A DNA stretch of 64,000 bases. It comes from Phytoseiulus persimilis. Lineage: Eukaryota > Arthropoda > Arachnida > Mesostigmata > Phytoseiidae. The notes under the pieces were generated by a model. It worked only from the letters and a program-made list of their open reading frames with translations. It was not told where the DNA came from and did no database searches. Made by a program: the position numbers and the translations under genes. Location of the stretch: assembly GCA_037576195.1 (NCBI GenBank), contig CM075102.1:21758745-21822744 (forward strand), written 5' to 3'. Positions 12,501 to 24,500 of the stretch are shown here, one piece after another. Positions within the stretch are counted from its first letter, which is position 1; each line of letters starts with the position of its first letter.

Positions 12501-15500
12501 GATTTGTATTCACGACGTCAACGACAATTCGTCCAACTGTTTCGTTGATTTGCTCGACGTCCCGTTTTTATTTTCTTCATCTTTTTTTTTCTGTCCGTGA
12601 ATTCTCCCCTCCCGTTCATCATAAGGCACCGATTGCGCGCTCCGATGCCGCTCGTGAGATAGTACCGACGATGACGACAACAACAACTTCGGCAGAGAAT
12701 CTCTGTGAATACGAAGAGAGTGAGCGCGGAATGAAAGCCGTTCAGGAGCGAGTTTCTCCGACTGAAACCGTCGAGGAAGTTTTGGAGCAAAAAGAACTTC
12801 GCTTTCTTATTTTCACCCCACTCTGTTTGCATGGATGTTCGCATAATAACCAGCCAGCCTGACGAAACCTAGCAAAACCAGGCCAAAAAATACGACAACA
12901 ACGCTGCGTCCAAAAGAACGGTCCGGGATATTTTGAAATTCTAATGAGGACCTTGATCGAGGAGACGAGTCGCGGACGTTTATCGTCGACGATACATATC
13001 TCAATCAATGGCATCTGCTACTCCCAGGCCAATCGATTCGCTCGCTCTTCGGCGCTCCTTTCAGGCAGCCTGAAACAACTGCTATCGATGTTCCCCACCC
13101 GACGGTCTCAGATCTTCTGCGCTTGACGGCTCACTACTCTGGCCTGAAGTTGGGGCAACTGGTAGTTGCGCGTTCAACAGCCGCCTTCGACCGCGTGTGG
13201 GATTCCAGGACATTGAAAACGGCCCTCTGAGCCCGAAAAAACTGTTTGGAGCAAGATTTACTCCAGATGGAAGGCACTATTCGAGAAACTCGGCGCAAAC
13301 CAGCGCGCTACAGTGGTTGTCCAGGTGAGCGCCGTCGTATTCCCATGCCAAAATCGATAGGGGACTTCAGCAGCGGAGCGTGAGATTCGAAAGTCAAGCT
13401 CGAGCCGTGGGCATCACGAAGCACGATCGTCAGTCATCTTGCACGGCTCCACGCATGCCGTGACAGCATCGACGTCACCACCCGCGCCACCAACGTCTGC
13501 TTTGGAGCTATTCAAATCGTGCGGACATCGTGCAGTCGGTGGAACGACAGTTGTCCTGCTCCTCCGATTCAAACTTTGTCCGGCGTCGTCCCGAGCCAAC
13601 TCTTTCGGTTTCTCCGGTGTCAGGAGCACCGTTGGAGAGCGAAAGCGAAGCGAGACCCAGCGATAAAAACTTGAAACAAGGACCCAACCCTTTGCGGAGC
13701 CCGAAACTAAAGACACAAAAAGAGAAGATATAAAAGAACGATGGAGCTAGCGGCTCCGTCGACGGGCAGCGCGGATCAAGAGTCTAACAAGGCTCCAGTC
13801 AACTTCAAAGGGGCTACTTTCAGCGCCAAAGTCTACCAAGTACAAAATGTTCGGACCACGAGTGGCACCTGTGGGGTACCCCTGAGATGCCCCAGATGCA
13901 TCGGAGGAGAGAAAAGTACGACGAGGGCGCGCTTGATATACGCGGCTAGAGACTACGAGAAAGAAGATAGCCAGCCAGATAGGTGTATGATAGCTGACTT
14001 CGGGGAGGGAGCGAGAATGCGTGAGGCTCCGACTTGGTGTTAAGAATTAACAACTATTTAACCTCAGAGGAACTCGCAGCCTGCGAGCTGGACGAGAAGG
14101 CCATGAATCTGGCTCAAAATTAGCTGATGAAAGTACGAAATTCCCCAAGCGTAGTTCGGGCCGGTGAAGTTGCCAAGCCGACCCGCGAATCAGGTGCCGA
14201 AGAAGCGAAACGACGAGCAGAATGGGTGCGGATCTCGCACTCGACCGAAATTATCTGATCACGTCTACGCCGTAAAGCTCCAAGTACGAATTTCGGTAAT
14301 GGCGTTATGACAATCATGAACGTCGTCGTCATCATCGTGATTATGATTCGTTTCAACAACTCGCCGCAGCCAACTTTGTTGCCGTACGAGCGAGCGGAAC
14401 TTACGTCAGTACAACAGGTACGACGCTCGTAGACGGGCGGGTGTTTATGTACGTCTTGAACCGTAGCGTTTGAACCGAGTCCAGGGAGTGGCACGGCGGA
14501 CCACCGGCGTCTCTGAATGACTTTCGGTTCACACTTGAAAACGATTCACGGCTGCTTTCAGGGAAGGATTCGCCGATTCTATGTGTGTCATCGAATCATC
14601 AGTGTTCGGTGCACTTCGAGGCTGCAGACACAGATGTGATCTCGTCAAGGTGTCCAGCGTTCCAGAAATGTTGACCAGCAGACCTTCTCGGTGCCATATG
14701 GGCGCCCGCATAGGTTGGGCGTGTTGGGCCGCTCAGCCGGCTGCTCGACTGGCCGTTCGCCTGACTGACTGACTAGATTCAGACTCACCTCGAGTATAAC
14801 GCGGCAGCCAGTTACGAGCCGTAGATGGACTGCTGATAGGCCGGTAGACGGATCGACGAGATCTCACTGTCCGATATTAGCGCCAACCAACATCTCCCAC
14901 AACAGCATGTTCGGCCGAAGCCATGAGAGTGATTAGTTTCTTTTTTTTTTCTCTCAAAAATCTCAGAACAGAAGACCGGCGGACCGTGAACTCCGGCAAT
15001 GACTGCTCAACAACCTCTTCTAGGAACAAGCTAAAGAAGTGCCCGATCGGCCGCGTAATGGACTCGGCTGTTTTCGGGACTAATTTGTTGAACTCGCGAC
15101 TCGCGATGGATGGAACATTTCTAGGACTCGGGGAGCTTTCCTGGATGAGCGAGAAACATTCGTCGCATGGGCTCCAACCCGGCGACGTCTGCACCGATCG
15201 ACTGACTGCTTGATGCTGGAGCTTCGTCTCCTGTTCGATGGTTTGTTTTTGCCGTCCGGTCTATTTTTTCCGCTCTTAGCACGTGATCATCTCGCTGTTC
15301 TCTGTCACTCAAGACCCGACCCAACCGATACCGTCGCCGATACAAGTTGGGATAAGTCAAACGCTTCGTTCGCTCCATCGCCGCCTCACTGCGCCGCGGT
15401 GCTCCGGATTTCCACTGTGAGTTATTTTCGTCTCGTTCAGAACATAAGCCTACTTTGTTTTGTGTATCGGACCCTCCGCGTTCGGTCTTGCCTTTCGAGA

Positions 15501-18500
15501 GAGACGACGACTCTCTGGAACATCTGATCACAGCGACCAGGAATGCGTTCTTCCAATGACCGACGCCCGGTCGTACCGGTTCCAACAGCCGAGGAAGAAA
15601 ACACGGAATCCAATTCCCGCGCGCGATGTCGGTTGATGGCGACAAGCTCTACGCAGCCGTTGAGCGCTCCACCTGAACCGCGAGCTCTTCACGTCAGGAT
15701 CCCTGGACCTGAGATTCCCAGGGACACATGGGATCCTCACAAAAAAGCTCAAAAGGAAGGTCGTCAACTTCATCGGATCATGTTCTGGTAATGACGGGCA
15801 AGAACCATCGCTGACGATTCGCCGGAGAAAAGACCGAGCACCTAACCATCAAATCGCAGGAATGCTCAGGACCTGAAACCCAGTGTGTTATTGTTATGCA
15901 GATCGCGACTTAAGTGGCTGTCCCATCTGCTCTTTTGGGTTCTTATCTTCCTTGCTTCTATCCTCGCTCCCTTTTGTAGTTCGAGTCTTCTGCTGCGGTC
16001 GAACACCAGCGAGCGCCATTCGTCATCAACCACAACAGCTTCATCATCAACACCAGCAGACGATCCCAATCAGCAGCCGGGGATAAAGCCTGACACGGCG
16101 GTTGGCAAAGAATGCAAACCGGCGATTGCTGCCGAGTGTTACGACTCTCTCGTGACAGGTCCACAGCGTCCTCGTCGTCTCGACGTCTGCCCCCCCCCCC
16201 CCCCCACTTCTGATTCCCTCTTCGTTCCATAACAACTCGTCGCTCGACTCTGTCAGAGGAAACTTTTGTTTTCGCTGCGCGACCGCTCAGGATTGTCCGC
16301 TCCTGCGGATCTTCCTCAGCACTGAGCGTTTACAGCTTCTTCCTCTCGTCTGGCTTCCGATGGAGTTGATCCCGCGAAGGCTCCTCGGATGGCGGCACTG
16401 ATTCGAATTTTCCGCCATAAACTCAGTCAACACCTCCCTTTGACTCGATCATTAAAGTCGAAGAAGGAGAGGAGCTGGCGGTGGAGCAGACAGGCGACGG
16501 ACGGAGCGTAGATCCGAAAGTCGCCGGATTGCTTATCGAACGGGCTGCCGTTCGCAATCGGAGCCGAATCGAAACAATCCGGCTCTTCCATCCGTGCGGT
16601 TTGTTTTCTAAAACGGAATCTCGCCGGCGGACGGAGAACTTCGACCGATTCTAACCAAACGACTTCTGTTCTCACCTCGTGGCCACCCAGCAGAGTTCAC
16701 TGGTGCACATAGGTTTCCGTATCGCACGGCGATTCTACGACAGTCAGCAAATACCTCGAATGCGGGAGAACTCCGTACGAACGGGCCACGGGGGCCGCTG
16801 GATCTGATGAGGCGTTCCACGGAATTCCAGCAGGGGTCTGCTATTTCCCGGGAAAAACCCTGGAAACCGTGTGCGTCGCTGCCGAATATCAGCTGTTCCG
16901 TTTCGTCTGAGTTCTACAGTACCAGTTTGGCGCTGCTCTGACTCACTGGTCAGGTATATTGAATCCCATTGAGAGTCCTCGGAGTTGCTCTGGGAAATCC
17001 CTGGGAAAACTTCGAGACTCGTTCGTCCCCGTCCCTCCTTATAACAAATCCACTTATTCACCTGCTGCTGCTGGATACACCGGTGAAGACACTTGAGCCG
17101 GCGGCGGCGCAAGAGCCAGCTGTCGGAACAAGGCGTCAGAGCGCGCACGGTTGAAACTCTTCTCGCCCGCTGTTTCCTCCCGTGGGATCTGGGAGGAAGA
17201 AAGAGAGGAGCGCGGAGAAGCAGCGAAATTACGTCGAACGTCAAAGTAACGAAGTCTGATGAAAGAAATGAAGCAAACCAGGCGGCGTAGCACCCGCCGC
17301 CGCCCGCCGGAGGCCGTAGGCAGCTGGGAGGACAACCTGCCAGTTAGTTTGCGAGGCAGCCTGTTAGTCAGACTAAGGAAGGAACGGACGCACAGACAGT
17401 TAAACTGAGTGAGTGACTGACTGACTGAGATAGAGTCCAACACCGGTCCTGTCACCCATGGAGGAAGCTAATTGCCCGAACTACGAGTTCGTGAAGGATG
17501 AGGGCGTGCTTGAATGTGATACGAGCACCCGCAACAATCAGACAAGAAACAAGGCGACTAAGACTGATTCTTCGTCTCAACGAGTCGCCGATCGTCTGGC
17601 TGGACGTCTGAGAGCCCGGGTGACTGATCAGAGATTCTATCATCATCTGGAGCGAGGGAATCTCACCACAAAGAGGATCTCCGCGGCGATTTACGCTAGT
17701 GAATTATTGTGTAGCTGTTCTCAGTCTCGAATTCCATGTTGCGCAGTTGACGAGTCGTCGGTTCGTCCCAAGGCAAGGTCTGGACCCTCAGATTCGATTC
17801 ACCCTCTGCCGCACGGAGCAGGGAACGAGCGGCTAACGCAGAACTTGAATTGATGAACCTCCGGATGGGGAAATTGACGAGCTGTCGTTTCGATCGGAAC
17901 CCGACGGAGATAAATGCTGCGGCACACGGGACGGTTAACTTTAATCAAAGCGAATTCCAACGCTCGAGATTCCGTTCCGAGGTACGGTGGATCGATTCGG
18001 GATGTGGTAGGGTGGGTGAGCGGAGGGGCCGACGGGTGGGCGATCGGCCGCTCAAGCGGGCGGGCGGGTGGGGTGGGCGTCACGATCCTTCCAAGATAAA
18101 GACAATTTAATAGCTCCGCGCAAGTGGGAGGAAGGCACGCTTGAGCTCTTTATGGTGACGCCCCCCCCCCCCTCTATTACTCTTCTCGCTCCACGTAGTG
18201 GGGTAATCTTCGCAGTTTGTCTCCCTCGTTGGACAATTTTAGCGTTTTTTGCCCGCTTTCAGCTTTTCGTGAAATTCTTTTAGATCCCCGGAACGCACGG
18301 CGAGCGGGAAGCGGAGGAACAGCGTGATTACGATGCTCAATCAAGGCGCCATAGAAAATTTATCGTTTCCTATATTGCACTACTTTGTGAAACAACCGAG
18401 TAGGGTCGATCCGTCCGTCTGTTCGTCCGCGTTCGCTTTGTCCCACACTCAGTTTGGGCCCCATTGTGTGGCCCCCAGTTCTCGGAGGTGGTCTTCGTGT

Positions 18501-21500
18501 GCCGTAATGTGACTATTCGACTGTCTCCCTATCTGTCGGTTCGTCCATCCATCCATCTATCCATCCGGCCACTCCACTTTGTCACATTGTCGTCTATCTG
18601 GCTTATCTTCTCCGTTTGCTATCTGAATTAGCCGACTGCATGAGCCGAGAGCGGGGGCGGCGTCGACATCAACAACAACGTCAGCTAATTACCATTGTCG
18701 TTGAGACAACGTGAACGCTCGCTCCGACGACGTCTTGGAAATCGAGAGCCCTCTTCCGGCACGTCTCGCCACGGAGCGTCGCCGACAGACACCAGATCCG
18801 ACTACGAGTCAGTCGGAAGCGACGACCACGACGCTCGCTATTCAGGGAAATATCGACCCAGATCACACATGTGCCGTCTTGCTCGTCGTCGTCGCCATCG
18901 GAAACCTAATATGACTAATAAAGCCCTTTCGCGTATAACGGCCGGCCTCGACTATGTCCCTCATCCGATTCCTCTGGCACCCATCAGACAGGAGTAGGCC
19001 ATTCTGTATGCAGATTGAGCAATCAAGCCAGCCCGCTATGATTGAGTGATACTGAGCAACCGGTTGTATCAGGTTGCGAGAATCGGAGACCGCGCCGTGT
19101 TATGATCTCCCCGCGCGTGATTGGCACTCGACTGGTGAGTGGCATTCCTGCCAGGAGCGAAGCGGACACCATGCATGCACGGAATCCGTGTCGAACAGGC
19201 GCTCAACAACGGATTTCATGAGGGGTGGCAAAGCGACGACGTACCCAGACGTGGGCCGAGACACGCTCGAGGATGAAGCCGTCAAAGTGGACGGAATATA
19301 TTACGGCTATAGCACTCCTCGGCTTCGACGAGGCGGGAGCTGTCCCGTGACCGAGGTCATCCGATCAGCGCGAATCAGCCCCGGAGTTTCACGCCAGCTG
19401 TTTTCTGCTCGCGGTTCACAGCGGAGTTCGGTGCGGGGGGAGCAGGAGGTGGGGGGGGGGGGGGGGGGGAGGTCGTCGTTAGGAGCCCTCCACGTAACTG
19501 AGATGTTCGCAGGGGTGCCGACGACGATGTCGTCGATCGCTATCTGTGAAGTATGGTTATGGCTGGGGACCGGCGGTGTTTTTGCAAGTTGACCGAGTGA
19601 GCGAAGAGAGTTGGCTGCGCTGTCAAGTGGGAACGAGGGCTGGCACGAGGTCGACGTGCTACTCGTGCAGGACCGCCATACCGGTGAAATATGGCTACCG
19701 CTGCCGTCCTTACTGCGACTAGGAGGTTCTAGTCTGACCTGGAAAAAAAGCGGCGGCGGCGGTGGCTGATTCATTGCGGTGCTACATCGGTGACCACTGT
19801 TGGTTGACTGCATTAGAGCCGACGGATGCCGATGCTCTATCATCGAACAGGGTGTGAGGATGAGGGGGGCTCGAGAGGGGTAAGCGAGCTGACTTATTAG
19901 CTAACAGCTGGCAAACCGTGCGCCGCCGTGCGCCATTGCAGCTCGAACCATTACGCATCCGGCGCACAACGAGATAGCAGCGATGCCTGTGGCTATGTTT
20001 CGCCGCAGCTCCGTCGGTCCGTCCCTGCGGGAAGAAAGGCGCCGGTGGTCCATTGTGCTTGGACGGAAACACAGACGAACGGGCCGAACACAGAAGAAGC
20101 GTTCCGTTGTTAAATTTGCTCTGCTCGTCGGCGGAGAAACGATTGGAGCGACGATAGAACCAACGACGGAACGAGATCTACAATGTTAAAGCTGCGTTGG
20201 GTCTTTCGTCGGATATGCGTTACGTTTTCTCGACGGTTCGTCTGTCTTCTTTTCGTTTGTTTGCCGCCGCCGCTGTTCATTGTTGGGGGCGGCCGACGAC
20301 GACGCGAAGGCGACCAACCTCAGATCGGAGACCTAACGACACTCTTTTCAAAAGTTTCGTTTCTGATCTCGGTGAGCTGACCCGGTGAGAGGGGCGCAGA
20401 AATGAACGCGACCGACCATCCGATGATCCGCGCTAGAAGGGCTCACAAAGAGAACGAGGTGAGAGGAATCGAATTCAGAGATCGGCCTCGGATGCTGACT
20501 CCGATATGGCTTCAGCGTGCGGTGACTGAGCGTGCCGTATGTCGGATGCGCATTCCCAGCCGAGTGCGTCGAGTGTTCATTTGCGGATCGTCTGGTCCCG
20601 GCCTGGTGATCTCCAACGACGGTGGAGTCGAGTGCGACTTCGTTGTCGCGGGCGCTGCGCAGAAGCCAACCAACTGTCGCTCGAATGGAATCTCTAAAGC
20701 GAACAACAGATACAATTCTTGCGCACCTGAGCACATACTCGCTCACCCGTTTTCCTTCTGGCGCGGGATCGACTCGTTGCCGGTACTCGTCGTAGCCACG
20801 CACACACACACTCGCTTTCATCCTCCCATACGACAATCAGACAAGAAGAACTTCGCGAGCCGGCGGCCAAGCACCATTGTACGATAAACAACAATGAGCT
20901 CCGTCGGACCCACTGTCAGGCCGAGCGGACGAAGGCACGGACAGCGGCGGAGGAGCGGCTTCTCCGTCATGTGCGCGAGTATCGTCGCTGCCGATGTGTC
21001 ATCAAATGTCAAGCCCGATCAACTCTAATGAATCAGTGGCCGGCGAACTGATTGTTGAATTCGCCTCGCTCCTCGTAGGTCTGATTTGCCGACTTCGGAG
21101 CGAGCATGTTCGAAGAAATGCGGAAACAAGTTCGAGCCCGTGATCAATCGGTGGAGTGGCATGCAAATTTGTTCTGACTTTTCAGACCCGGCGCGTCCGG
21201 CTTTTCCTCGTCTTCCTCGGCCATGGAGGGGTCGAGGTCGCAAAACAATGACGCCAAGACATGCTTGCACTTCAACACCCCGGAGAACACCCGCTCGGTT
21301 TTCGTTCTCTTTAAAACCGCTCGGATGGGTCCAGGAAACGAGGTAGTCCGAAAGCAGTCGCCAGAGCGGAAGTGCGTTCCTTGCAGACAGAAAGCATTTT
21401 CTCACGACGCCTGAGGTCGCGAGAGATCTTTCCGGCTGCCTGAGGATGCGAAAGGTTTCTTGCTCGCTTCCTTGCCAGTCTGCCAGCCTGCTGGTTGGCC

Positions 21501-24500
21501 GCTCGATCGCATGGCGAAGCTGACTTGCACCAGATGGCTTCGAGCGAGGAGATCGACGATCTCTCTCGGAATCGCGAGCACCTTACGAAGCCGGAGAGAA
21601 GGCCCCTCGACGCGGCGCACCTCACAATGCACCTCCTGTGAGCCCCGTCCCCTCCAACGAGCCCAGCAGCTCAATCTGCTCTGTGGGCTATGCAAAAAAA
21701 AAGAAGAGCCTGTGCCAAAAGCCAGTTGTCTCCCCCTCTCTCACGGCCACGAGATCTCCGACAGCAACAACACCAACTACTGCGATAGTACACTGGGAGG
21801 GAGATACGACGACATCGCCTCCGGGAGTTCTAGAGCGAGCGACAAAATCAATGGCGGGCGGTTGGCCAAGTAGCCGACAGGCCGAGCGACCGACCGACCG
21901 ACCGACCGATCGACCAAACCAAAGCAGTCAATGCGCCAGCAAGTCGGAGCGTTAGGCCTGGATTAGCTTTTCGAGAGGTGCTTGAAGTGATTTTTGAGTG
22001 GCTCCCTTGCGGTCTGTCGGTCGGCTCCCGCCATTAACTAACTGAGTGGGAGAATCTCCAGAGAGACAGACGAGCGGAGAACAGAGGCCCGTGACGCCAC
22101 GGGTTCTCGAGCGGCGCGGCCACAAACAAACAAACAGAAACACGCGTGAGATAAGGGCAGAGAGAAACGCGGACCACGAATCTGTCACTGCTCGGGAACG
22201 TGGTCCGCCCTAGTCCCGGTTCAAGCGCTTCCTATTCGGTTCCGTCGGCTCGACGGCATGCGTCGATGAGGACTAGGGATGAGGATTGTGTGAAGTCCTC
22301 GTCTCTCTCTCTCGTCGCTGCTACTCTTGTTGCGAGCGGGTTGGAATGGACATTCCCGTACACGTTCCCATAGGCGTCCCGTCTTTGTGGCGGCGGTGCT
22401 AAGCGTAGCTAATGGCGGAACATATCGGTGTCGTAAATAAGTTGGAGAAAAAGAAGAGGACGACGAAGAAGAATAAATTACGCGGGCCGACCGAATTTAT
22501 GAAGCGCATCCTCCTTCTCGTCGCCATCCTTCCCAACCGAATGAGAGGAACAGATGCTCTCTAGCAACCGATTTGTCTCTCGCTTTCCTCCTTCGTTTGA
22601 TCGCCAGAGCGTCGCAGGATCGCCTAATACTACTACCGACCAGTAGCTCCCCATGCGCTGGCGCTTCCGACGACACCTCTCGTCTTCTATTCGTTCATGA
22701 ATCCGCCATGAATGCCGCACTTCAGCGAATTTTATGGCATGCTGTTCGATGTTTCCCTCGTTCGTTATGGCTCTAGGATAACTAGACAGCCGATATATAT
22801 GGCCGTAGCAATCAGTGATATTTCACCACAGCGACTGTCGTCGACATCTTCTGGCATCAAAGGCGGCGATGCTTCCAGAGTGCAGTTCCTCTCCACCAGC
22901 GGTGGCCTACCGAGCGCTTCTAAATGCAACAAATCCCCCCGGCTTGCCTCAATGCGGGATTCGCAGCGTTTCCGACGGGATCTATTAACGCGGAATCTCT
23001 CCGAATCTCACAACTGCATCGGCGGAATCCTCCGAAAACCGGAGCTTGAGAGAGCCGACGGGTAGTACCACCCCACGTGTGTGCTCGCGGCAGCATGCTC
23101 GGAATAGTGACAGTCGTTCTCGTTTGGCCTTCCGAGCCCGGGCCAGCTCGTTCGCCGCTCATTCGGTCAGCTAGCCGGCCCGTCGCCCGGTTAACTAGCC
23201 GAATGTGCAGAATCGGAAGCTGCCATCTGGAGCCCACACCGTTTGAGGGGGCACAAACATCGTTACTCGCCCAGATCCATTCTCTGCCGGAGAGTGTCGC
23301 TCGTGTTTACTCTGGATCAGCCCCGGGCAGCGGCTGACTATGTATGACAGAAGGCGCTTTCCGCCGAGGACGACCTCGCCGATCGACGGACGCTGCTGCT
23401 CGATATTTCCAGCGGTGAAGTTAACGGTGAGCCGCTCGCAAGTGGGCTCCTCGGATCAATAGCTAGCGCACACTCCCCCCCCTGCTCCCGCAGGCGGCTG
23501 GTTGGCCGCGTGCCCAAACGACCGGCCCACCTACTGATTAACACCCGGGTAGCCATCGGCGGGGTGTTGCAGTGAGCTAACAAAGTTGCTAAGAACCCTT
23601 CAACCTGAGCTCGAACGGTGACAGCGTAAAAGTCCCGACCAATGGCCGCGAGGTGACCTAACGAACTTAAGGACACTTCTCTCTCTCCTCTCGGTTCTAC
23701 AACATGGTTCTCGTCCCAGTCTGGATCAATTCGCTAATAGCTCTCGGAGAGAGAGGGAAACTCGCCAGAAATTTACGAACCACGCCGCGAGTATGAGCCA
23801 TAAGTCTCATAATTTCTTATTTTCTTAAGCTACCCAACTGTTTCTGCTACTGCTCCGACTGCGGCTCGTGGGCTGGGTGTCGACCTCTGCAAAAACTCGA
23901 ATCGTTGTTCCTTATTAATGAGACGAGCAGACAGCTGGCCGCCAATTTTTTTCCTCTCCTTTCGTTTCCTTCATTGACTGTTATTAATATACAAGTTTAA
24001 GCGGCATCTTGTTTTTCCGACGCTTGTTTAGACACGGTCTGAGTAGAAACAGTTCAGGAAGAGAAACCATCAACGAAAGCATATCTTCGTGTTTCGAGCA
24101 GAGGACTCTCCGCCCGTTTCCGAGCGAGGGCTTTTCCCCCTTCTTCCTAACGGTTTTTCAACAGTTTAACCGGGGCTCAGATATGGCCGATCGTCGGTGG
24201 CGGTGGCAGAAACGACATTAGTGGCGGCGGCGGCGGCGGCACGGTACGAGTTGAATCTCGTTTGATATAAATGAGACCTGACCGGCAGGGACGTTCCGTC
24301 GTGCATGAGTGTTCACGAAGAGTCCCTTTAGAATTACTGAGTGGAACGTAAGAGAAGAAAGAATAGCCGACAGACAGATGGGATGATTCCGACACCCGGA
24401 GGGAACGAATAGATTCCGCAGTTTTTGACAACGCTCACGGACCGTTTTTGAGAAAATTGGTGGCTCATCAAGCGATCCTACTCTCGTGACGTCCCCGGGG

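Noticed and set aside
15885-16232. Signal-peptide-like 115-codon frame
   Set aside because: It has no ATG at its start and ends in a frame set by a C16 homopolymer; no homology.
19074-19843. Overlapping 172- and 178-codon frames on opposite strands
   Set aside because: They mirror each other across a G19 run and simple sequence; neither has a recognisable domain.
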